Below the pieces are notes generated by a model. That model had not been told where the DNA came from. It saw only the letters and a list, made by a program, of their open reading frames with translations, and ran no database searches. Both the position numbers and the translations under genes were made by a program. DNA of 64,000 nt from Portulaca oleracea (lineage: Eukaryota > Streptophyta > Magnoliopsida > Caryophyllales > Portulacaceae), in contig CM055876.1 of the NCBI GenBank assembly GCA_029582165.1, forward strand, positions 11,858,501-11,922,500, written 5' to 3'. Positions within the stretch are counted from its first letter, which is position 1. Each line of letters opens with the position of its first letter. Positions 55,295 to 64,000 of the stretch are shown one piece after another.

Positions 55295-58200
55295 TGTAAA
55301 ACCCCGGAAAATCCAATTATAAGTATCGTTACGTCGTTAGTATTATTTTACGTTCGTTAATTATTTCTGTGGTTTAATTGTTAACACTTGAGCTCGTAGG
55401 ACCGTCGAGGGAACATCAAGGGTAATATAGTCTTTCTCTACGTGCATGGTTATGCATGGGAATAGGGGTACTTTGGTAGTTATATGTTAATATTTGATGA
55501 ATATGTGTTAGTTTTTATTTAATTAATTATGTGACAAATTTTATTATTAGCATTTTATTATATTTTATTTTATTTTTTTTGAAAATAAACCATATTTTGC
55601 CCTATGCTATTTTTAGTGCCGGTTGCTAATAAACGTTTTCCCCAAGTTATTTTATTAACTATATTAATTAGTATTATGTTAATTAAGTACACTAATTGCA
55701 CAAACCCTAATCACTCACTTCTCCCTCTCCTCCCACTCCGTGTAACTGTCGTTGCTGTTGCTCCAACACCACGCCGTCGCCGCCGCCGTGCACAACCGCG
55801 CCGCCGCTGTAGTCGCACACCACCAACACCGCGAACCATCACGACCCTCCTCTTCCTCCATTTTTGTCTCGCCCTCTCCCCTCGGTTGGACGTTGCTGTG
55901 CAACACCACCGCCACCAAGACCGTCGTCGACGTCGCAGCTCCACCCACGACCACCGAACACCGCCCTTGTAACCACCAGAAACCGCTGCACGTGTGGGAC
56001 ACGGAGAAATGAACTGATACCGCTGTTGTCGCTCCTGCACCGTCACTGTTGCAGTTGCCGCCGTTCTCGACCCTCGCCGACGATGCTTCACCGTCCGACG
56101 CTGACGCAACCATCGACCCCGCTCCGACTGCCACCCATCTGCCCAATAAACCCTTATGTAAATCCCTAACGCTACTATTCTACGTTGGTTTAGTTCATTA
56201 GCTTTCTTTATCATGATGATTAATGTGCTTATATTTAGGATTATCTTGCTTGTAATATGATTTTATGGTGTTCTGCTGATTAATATGATTTCATTGAGGT
56301 TTTTTTTTTTAATTTTTTATATAGTTAAGTTAAACACCGGCTAAATGTTAGTGCATGTGGTTGATGGAAAATTTGAGTGCACCATAATGTATTTGATTAG
56401 CTTGGAGTAATTGTGATAAATAGGGTCCTATCCGTCAATTTGTTTCTATCATTACTCATGTTATGATTATTATTATTTGTTTAATCTGAGTTTATTATGA
56501 TTTAATTTGTAAGCATGATATGATTGTTATTTTTATATGATAGCTTTTAAAAGGGTCTTGTTAAATCTTCTTATAGTTTTACAAGTTAAATTGTTTATGT
56601 GAGAAATTGTGTTAGTGCATGTGTGAATCGACCTTAGTGTTGCTATGGGGTGAAAGGGGACGTAGTGGCACCTAGTAGGCTGTTTAGAATCCTAATTTGG
56701 AGTCCCGGGATAGTGTGGTTGGAATTAGAATCGAAAAACCCAAATAAAAACGGGTCAGTTTGGACAGATTTTATGAGTCGTACGATATCGGTCACCATTT
56801 ATTGTGGAGTTAATATTTAGCCCTACTTTTTGGTCTGAAAATACCTTAGGATGTTAGCTTTCATAGGAATTTTGCGGATCGGACTTTGGAATTGTATAAG
56901 TAGAGTTATACCCCAATTACCAGACCTAGGTCAGATCTGGATAGTTTGGACTAATGACTGTTTTTGAGGACCTTGGAGTGTGTTTTTAGTCTCATGTTCA
57001 ACATAAGAGTTTTGGTAGACATCCCGAGGTCTCCAGAAAGTCTAAAACCAGACCCATAGGATGTCGGGAAGTCAAGTTATGGTCTGTTCTATGTGCGCAT
57101 TGCAATCTGTCCAGTTTATGTTTTGAATAAATGTATTATCATGTGAGAATTATTCGTTTAATTGTAATATGTTATTTGTTTGTAATATGTAATGGTTTAG
57201 AATATGTGAAGGATGTTTAAAATGTTAATTTATGAATGATGGGAACCTTATAGTGTTCCTAGGGGTGGGTTAGGAAGAAATTAGATTGCGTTAACTCCGT
57301 ACGACACGTTTTAATTTTAGAAATTTCGTTATTTTTAGGCGCGTTCTAAACCGTTCGATCTAGTGAGCTCAAGTGTGTTCTGAAGTAAGGAGAAGAATTG
57401 TCAGGTAATGTCTATGTCCTAAATCTCGCCGGGGTGCGCTTTAATTGTTTTGTTGATTTTTAAGTTATTTTGCGGTTTGCATCTCGAAGGGATTTTATGG
57501 TGAAAATTGGCTGTCTATTTTGGATGTTGATTATATTCTTCTCAGTTGGTAAAATGTGGACAGTCTTTTATGTGTATTTGGAAATGGTTTTGGAAACTGG
57601 GATTGGACTGATTGAGTTGGACAGGATCAGTTATTAACCTGACTAATAATTCAAATGAGACATAAATGCGGGTTCGGGCAACGCCCCATAGACCAGGATC
57701 TATTCCTGCAGGGAGGTTGTCAAGAGATCAGGGATGCCTGATAAGTGCTACTTCCCCGGGGTTAGTTTTATGCACGTGTGTGAAATGGATGGCCATCCGT
57801 ATGATTGAGATTGTGATTGATTGAGATTGAGTATTGAGATTGAGATATGATTATTGTGAAGTCTTTGACTTCGAGGGCCAAATAAGCAAGGTCCGACATA
57901 ATTAGTCGAAAGATGGTTTGGTTGGTTGGGAAGAAAGTTGGTTTGAAAGATTTGACTTGTCCACTTCTCCCGCAAAAATTGAAATGATTTTTAAATGGTT
58001 TTAACGGTTAGGGGTAGACATTATTGAGTCACTCTCATGTTTTAAATGTTTTGTTTTCGGTGAAGAGTTACATCTTTGGAAAAGGGAACTAGAAGTGAGT
58101 CTGTGAGTTAGTTTGAGAATAAGTTTAGTTAATGTTTTAGCTTTGAAGTTAGTAATGCTTAGTTTGTGTTGTTTTTAGAATTGAAGTTTCTTTAGTTAGT

Positions 58201-58368
58201 CAAATTGAAGTAATTAATGATTAGTTGTTAGTTTCCTTTCAGATTTGTATTCAGCCGGGGATACAAGAACGCCCAATTAAAAAGAAAAAAAAAAGTCTTC
58301 CGCTGTTAATGTTAGTCAATGTTTGACTTTGACCGTTAAGTTTAGAGTTTAATTTCCAGGGCGTTACA
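55295..58368. mobile_element. Large solo LTR 'T' (3,074 bp), perfect TSD
   Basis: Ends TGTAAAACCCCGG and CCAGGGCGTTACA (inverted relation), duplication CTCAA at 55290-55294 and 58369-58373. There is no reverse transcriptase, gag or internal LTR pair. Length and ends resemble the long LTRs of plant Gypsy chromoviruses. A GC-rich CCGCCG/CACCAC block (55735-55990) creates overlapping low-complexity frames on both strands that are not genes. Confidence 0.82.
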
Positions 58369-58373
58369 CTCAA

Positions 58374-59398
58374 CCTTGGCCTGCAATCCAAGTTGAATTC
58401 CTCTAATTAGACGCCATCCTACTATTACTCTCCCTTGGATTAGAATCCTTATCCTAAGGGGAGTTTGTTATAACTAACCTTATCCTAGTTGGTATGGCTT
58501 TCCTAATCCAATTTGAATTAGTTACAAAATAGCCAACTCTATCTAGGAATCATAAAGTGACGCCTAACTACTAATACCACACGAAAAATATTAATCCTAG
58601 GATGATCAAGTTTATAATTTACTTGTCATCTTACATTATTCTAAAAAATAAAACACACCAAAAACTATTAAAAGATAAATTACATCCAAAAATCAAGATT
58701 ATAAAATTAGCTTGGAATTCTTGACTTGGATGTTGGTTTCTTGGACTTGGACGTGTGTTCTTGGCCCAACTAGGATGTTTGAACATCCTCTTGAAATAAG
58801 AGACACACCATATGAATGGACCTTTGTAATTCAGCTTTGTATCTTCCTTCTTTGGCCCAATTGGTGTAAATGACCAAATCTTCCTTATTGATCCTATATG
58901 GGATGAAGTCATTTGATGAAGGACCCTATCTGTAGCTTGGATATCCAATTGGGCCTTCTTGATTGGGCCTAGAGGAATAAGCGTGGGCTGATTTCCATCA
59001 AAACCAATCACAGAAATTTTAGGAACCCATCAACATGATCATAGCAATTCTGACCAATATCAAACATACCCGATTCAACTTTCACCCAGAAATTGATGAT
59101 TAAGAAAGAGAATGTAGAACATCTCACCTGCTGTTGTTGGGCCATCTTGTTTGTTCGAGAGTAAACACACAAATATAATGAAGAGTTAGAGAACCAGCCA
59201 TGTCACAGCGCACAATTCAAAGTTGTAATGGGATTTTGACGGCTTATTTTCACTCACAAATTGCTGAATCTATATCAGAGCAGGGATAGTAAGAGTTCAC
59301 AATTCTTCCAAGCACAACTGCATAAGGACCAACCCACATTGTAGATTTTCTAGCAGAGAAACCAATGTGTAAGAATTACGATTTATTTACCCATATAC
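58374..59398. other. Non-coding; possible older LTR around solo LTR T
   Basis: Sequence on both sides of T (54950-55290 and 58374-59030) is continuous once T is removed and reads like a retroelement LTR (TCCTATTTATACTAGGAGAG; TTGGCCTGCAATCCAAGTTG). Its ends could not be fixed. Confidence 0.35.
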
Positions 59399-59476
59399 CT
59401 GAGATACCAAACCATGAACTTGCTCAACTGTGATTTTCGTACTGTTGCATTTGATCTTGCCAAGTGTTGGATCTTC
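59399..59476 (-). other. Candidate exon, 78 nt, unidentified
   Basis: Bounded by an acceptor-like ATAGCAG and a donor CAG|GTATAT, with 26 open codons in phase 0 (EDPTLGKIKCN, then VHGLVSQ). A short ATG-containing segment with donor GTGAG follows at about 59150-59133. The interval between them does not continue the frame, so the gene model is incomplete. Family not recognised. Confidence 0.25.
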
Positions 59477-59499
59477 CTGCTATCAACACCAAAAAGACA

Positions 59500-62240
59500 G
59501 CAATCAATAACTGGACATATGAATTTAAGCTAAAATACACAACAGTTACCAGAACAATGTCTACAGCAGAAAATACTTCAGAAAAACAAACTTAAAGCAA
59601 GTATAAGCTTATCAAACGTTATATCTATATTATTTCTGAACCGATGAAGGAAACTTGTGGGATAAGTGTGGCTCAACCATGACAGATTAGCACTGCATAT
59701 TCATAAACCAAATGCAGCCAACAAACCACATGACCTAAAAACAGTATAGAGCATTTAAGCAAACTAAACAGCAACATCCATATGACCTAAAAACAGTATA
59801 TTTTTCAACACTTGACAGTTGACGCTAATTGAGTAAAATTGACATGAATGAAATCCATATAAAACTCAAAAAAAGAAAGAGGGAAAGATCTACCAATTTC
59901 TATATTCCCTAGTTATTCTGAGTTCTCATAACTCAACCATATCAAAGGGTTATTCAAAAATAAATTCAGAAAAACTTTCATTTGTGGGTCGGAGAAGCAG
60001 AGCAGAAATTTCAGTGGTGACTGAAACTTCAAATATATTGTAAGCTGTTTGATGGTGTTATGTAGTGCCACTTAGGGAGGCTCTTTCCTCCGCCAAACCC
60101 TCGTGACCCAAAGATTTAGATCATCAATGGAGGTGAGTTAAAATTAGAGAAAAACTGAAGAATCTTAATTCCTCTAAACTCAGCCTAAACGCTAAAAATG
60201 ATCGATATGAATGTCCAACTTTTTTTTTTCCAAGAAAAGATTAACTTTGTAAAAAAATGTTCTTGTCCATTAAACAATAGGTATCATAAATCCATATCAC
60301 TGCAGCCTTTCCAAATGAAATAACAGTTTGATGAGAGTTGAGAAGTGCATTCACAGTTATGGCAAATAGTTGGGTAAACAGAGGGAAAAGGGTACCTATC
60401 AGAAGAGTAATCCCAATCAAATGAAGCATGGGTCAGTAAGGATTTTAGTCTTTATGTGACCACAAAATGCATACAAGGAACAAATTAAGCATCCAATTAT
60501 TGAAAAATACAGCAAAGCCAAATATATGTAAAGATAAATGTGAAATAGAAGCATATCTTAATGTCAAACACAATCAACATGGCCATAGAGCAGCCATAGT
60601 CACAGGCTCACAACTATTCCATTAGCAATAAACTAAAAGCAAGCATCCAACCTTGTCTAAACAGTTGCATAATATAGGACATATTGCTCTTGGTTTTCAA
60701 AGATGTATTGAGATACAAGTGTATAAAATCTTTAAAAATTAAAAAAACAAGAAGACATGGAGCACTGGTACAACAAAAAAGAGGAGGAAAACACACACAC
60801 ACACACATGCACATACATGATGGATTGAAGACCTATACTATTTTGAAATATTATCATGCCAAGAAACTCCTATCACTTAGAAGATGATACTCAGACATTT
60901 GAATAGTTCTCCAGACAACTCAATCATTTTGGAGACACAGATTGTTTACAGACATATGAGAATCAAAATCATGAAAGCAAATGCCTGAAAAGATACAAGT
61001 AAATCTTGCTCAACACATGGAAAGAAGTATTAAATGGTAGAGAAAAAGAGCAAGAGATGAAATATTTGTTGCTAGCAGCCTTGTGATTGCCAGTTCAGAA
61101 ACTCAAAACTCATATATGGTAACAATAAAATTTACCCCAAAACCAAATCTTGCTAAGCTAAACTATATATAATCTTGGGTGTTGTTCATTCATGTCCGAC
61201 TAAATCCCACCTCATCAATCCAACAAAAAATTCACACAATTCAAGAAATTAAACAACACAATATGATAAACTTTAAAACTTACGCTCTGCATTTACTTTC
61301 AAGCATTATACCCAGATTAATTTACATCCAGCAGAAAAGGAATTGCATCCATATATATTTGCTAAATTTCATTTGACATGCAACAGTTTTGAACCAAACT
61401 AAACATGCAAACATATAATGCCTAACATTTGAGTAAATTCATGAACGAAAAGCCTCTTAGTCTATCATTAATTAATATCAAAACATTTCTAAAAACAAAA
61501 TCTCAACCTCAAGAGGTGTGACACAATCCAACAGTAAACCGTCAACAACACTCTTTAAAAAGCTTGAAGTTCCCAAGAGTAAAGGAAGAAAAATAATAAA
61601 AATGGGGGTCAATTGCTAATAGTGTCCATACTAAGAAGTAAAAGAAATAGATCACCTCCAATTTCAAACCCGCTTTTCCCCCTATTTGGCAGCCCTATAT
61701 CTGTTCCTTAAAATACCCTCTCCCGGATTAGATTGCTCATCGCTTCATATATAGAGCAACTGCCCCACTCTCATTGAAAATAGCAAGATATATTGGGTTC
61801 ATGGGAGAGTTTTAGGATATAAACTCCTCAAACACAGACTTCTAATCGATCTTTGTATTTCCCTCTATTCTTGATTTTTATTAAATAAAGACTTTACCCA
61901 ATATACCCAAAATTGTTTGTTCTCTACATTACTCTTGTCTCTTCTATCAGATATGTTGTTAGGTCAGTTCTCTCTGCTATTCAACAAACTGATCATTCAG
62001 TCTTTCAGTTTGAGTTCTATAGTCAGCGAAAATTTTCAGGATATTCACTCCTCAAATTACTCTTCAAACATGCAATGTCATCAATGGCTACCAAAACACA
62101 CAACTAATTTACCTTTGCAAGGCCCCAATAAACTCAAATTTGACATGCAAGAACAAACTGTGCAATGAAATCATGTATACATAATTTCAGAAAATAGAGT
62201 CAAACAATACATAAAAATTGGGGCACAAAAAATTAGGAAA
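59500..62240. other. Long AT-rich stretch without a supported gene
   Basis: No domain, RNA gene or paired terminal repeats were recognised. It may be intronic if the exon-like pieces at 59.4 kb and 62.4 kb belong together. Confidence 0.4.
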
Positions 62241-62441
62241 AAAATGACTTACGAACTCTACCCAGGAAATATCATTCTTGGATCTCAAATTCTGATATGT
62301 CTATGACTGAACGCCCAATTAAACTGTCAACAGAGTTCGACCTAACTGAAGATTCAAACCCCACTTCATCAAATCAAACCTTAATCTCGCTTAAATTCGG
62401 ATTTTCTCTAACTAAAATTCATTATATAAGCAATATCAAAC

Positions 62442-62530
62442 CTGAATACAAATCCGAATATGTTCTGGTCGATGTGAAGTGCACGATCTGCAGAGAATAC
62501 CGAAATCACTGAAAGCAGTCGGACGTCCAT
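62442..62530 (-). other. Candidate first exon downstream of a (CT)n leader, unidentified
   Basis: On the minus strand an ATG at 62530 follows a (CT)n-rich leader (62602-62542) and opens 29 codons plus two bases (MDVRLLSVISVFSADRALHI) before a possible donor CAG|GTTTGA. A second, stronger donor GTAAGT lies at 62252-62247 after a non-coding segment, so the piece could equally be an untranslated exon. Upstream is an AT microsatellite at the distance of a promoter. Family unknown. Confidence 0.25.
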
Positions 62531-62541
62531 AGCACAAGCAT

Positions 62542-62560
62542 GAGAGAGAGAGAGAGACAA

Positions 62561-62602
<42 letters not shown>
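62542..62602. repeat. (GA)n microsatellite
   Basis: About 30 GA units with a few interruptions (GACAAAGACAGAG). Confidence 0.95.
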
Positions 62603-62606
<4 letters not shown>

Positions 62607-62787
62607 TCGATGGCCTAGGACGAGCGCCATGCGTGAGGGAGGCGAGATCTGAAAATCTAGGAGTTCAAGCGAACTTCTATTACCATCCATCAAAAAAATC
62701 GAAAAATAAAATAATAATGACATCATTGAGGGTAAAACCGTAAATCAAAATTGGGACAACTCCATCCTTATTCTCTTTTTATAATTG

Positions 62788-62788
<1 letters not shown>

Positions 62789-62846
<58 letters not shown>
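62789..62846. repeat. (AT)n microsatellite
   Basis: About 29 AT units with two interruptions. Confidence 0.95.
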
Positions 62847-63244
62847 TTTTTAATTTTAAAAAAACCTATAAAAATTATATTTACTTTTATATTCATAAAT
62901 TTTTATTTGTGTTTACAATAAGAAAAATTATTAAATTAGTTTTAAAATTGGTGGGAGTCGAGCAGAGGGAGAAACTATAACAAAGTTGGTACAAAAATGG
63001 CATTTGCCAGGGTATTGTTATTGGCATCGGGCTTTCAACCATTAGCTTAATTTTTTGATTAAGATAGTTTCACACAATATTGGATTCAGACTGAGTAAGA
63101 GGTTTCATGTCAAAGCTCGACACCTCATGTTTATTTGCACAACTGTCTTTGCAACATTCATATTTCAAGCCCAAATGACGTTCACATGAGGAAACATGTT
63201 AGCGAGAGTATATAAGGCATTTAATTGAAATGGTTCCACAAAAG

Positions 63245-63246
<2 letters not shown>
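62847..63246. other. Non-coding spacer between two AT microsatellites
   Basis: AT-rich, then mixed composition; no gene or repeat recognised. Confidence 0.5.

Positions 63247-63325
<79 letters not shown>
63247..63325. repeat. (AT)n microsatellite, perfect
   Basis: 79 bp of uninterrupted AT, directly abutting a MITE. Confidence 0.95.
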
Positions 63326-63328
<3 letters not shown>

Positions 63329-63868
63329 AAATTGGATTCTAATAATCCCTACTTTTGCAAATTGGATATCAATAATCCCTACTTTAAATTTGTATTCTGG
63401 TGGTCCAAAAAAAATAAAATTGTATTGTAGTGGTACCAAATCCATCACCACATTTTTTATTTTTTTTCATGTGTACCCCATATTTTTTTTTATTTTTTTT
63501 CATTTCTGCCCCCAGATAGGTAAAGAAGTGTAGTTGCTAAAACATTTTTTAAATTATTTTTTTGAGATTTCGAGCAATTATTATGATTTTTTAAAAGGAA
63601 TAAAATTGAAAAAAACATAAAAAAAATTGAAAAAAAATTGAAAAAAATTGGGAGAAATGTTGTAAATTCATTAAAAATCGTTGTAAAGTGTTATACAAAG
63701 TTTTGAATGAAATGCAACACAAAATCTGTGATATTTAAGGTATACTCTCGATTATGTCCCACTACAGTACAATTTTGTTTTTTTTTTGGACCACCAGAAT
63801 ATAAATTGAAAGTAGGGATTATTGGCATCCAATTTGCAAAAGTATGGCTTATTAGAATCCAATTTTCC
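63326..63868 (+). mobile_element. Mutator-type MITE, second copy of the 22184 family
   Basis: Ends GGGAAATTGGATTCTAATAA and TTAGAATCCAATTTTCC. The interior is closely similar to 22184-22706. Flanks TATATATATA (63316-63325) and TACATATATA (63869-63878) fit a 10-bp duplication with one change, so it inserted into the AT microsatellite. Confidence 0.85.
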
Positions 63869-63880
63869 TACATATATATA

Positions 63881-64000
63881 GGAAAATTGGATTATAATAA
63901 TCTCATGTTTTGCAAATTGGATGGCGATAATCCCTACTTTCACTTTTGTATTCTGGTGGTCAAAAAAAAAAAATTGAATTGTAGTGGTACCGAATCCACC
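63881..64000 (+). mobile_element. Mutator-type MITE, third copy, cut by window end
   Basis: GGAAAATTGGATTATAATAA starts 12 bp after the previous copy, in the same orientation, and follows the family consensus to the window edge. Confidence 0.8.

Noticed and set aside
55711..56214. Long overlapping frames on both strands (up to 167 codons)
   Set aside because: They arise from the GC-rich CCGCCG/CACCAC block inside the solo LTR; composition is low-complexity Arg/Pro/Thr and no family resemblance was seen.
62436..62743. Ser/Leu- and Arg/Glu-repeat frames
   Set aside because: Translations of the (GA)n microsatellite; only the short piece 62442-62530 was kept as a weak exon candidate.
63230..63451. 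Tyr/Ile repeat frames
   Set aside because: Translations of the (AT)n microsatellite.

Overview
This is a stretch of AT-rich nuclear DNA from a flowering plant, most likely a eudicot. The evidence is CTCCCTCC-type Stowaway MITEs, plant L1-type LINEs, Copia and Athila-type Gypsy elements, hAT and Mutator-type MITEs, a SOB5-like (SOFL) plant-specific gene and the first exon of an IST1-like gene. The species cannot be named from the sequence. Almost the whole window is transposable-element DNA. Only one probable host gene (SOFL-like, minus strand, about 6.66-7.11 kb) and one host-gene fragment (IST1-like exon 1, about 54.4 kb) are well supported.

Layout. 1-4.1 kb: decayed LINE cut by the window edge. 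4.1-11.7 kb: low-copy DNA with the SOFL-like gene, one Mutator-type MITE, five Stowaway MITEs, a possible CACTA end and a degenerate GTTGGAA minisatellite. 12.0-14.06 kb: a non-autonomous hAT element with a perfect 8-bp target duplication, itself carrying two nested MITEs. 14.2-18.8 kb: a MITE and two internally deleted Copia elements. 19.65-21.9 kb: a 5'-truncated LINE with RNase H. 22.2-22.7 kb: a Mutator-type MITE. 22.7-26.85 kb: a non-autonomous Gypsy element with near equal-length LTRs.

26.95-49.05 kb is a four-level nest, each level closed by a perfect 5-bp target duplication: solo LTR 'C' (TSD CGTAT) was hit by Gypsy element 'A' (28075-48420, TSD GGATG). A's gag was hit by a 15.4-kb Athila-type element 'B' (30811-46211, TSD CTTCA, tRNA-Asp primer site). 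B's gag was hit by an element now reduced to solo LTR 'S1' (32847-34274, TSD ATCAT). B encodes gag, protease, reverse transcriptase, a partly deleted RNase H and integrase, all broken by a few stops and frameshifts. Downstream of integrase it carries a third ORF (40945-42309) preceded by what looks like its own plant-style promoter and a 5'-UTR intron.

49.05-64 kb: a hAT MITE (TSD CCTCCTGG), a probable Helitron 3' end, an IST1-like 5' UTR plus first exon, a 3.07-kb solo LTR (TSD CTCAA), unassigned exon-like pieces on the minus strand, long (AT)n and (GA)n microsatellites, and two head-to-tail copies of the MITE family also seen at 22.2 kb.

The most unusual signal is a set of GC-rich palindromes (for example ACCGTGGCCACGGT) that occur in pairs 21-22 bp apart. 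In B they are repeated every 74-80 bp, five pairs in the LTR and four pairs upstream of the third ORF. Different palindromes with the same 21-bp spacing recur in solo LTR S1, in the LTRs of A and near 50.6 kb. No known plant LTR feature that I can name explains this shared geometry.
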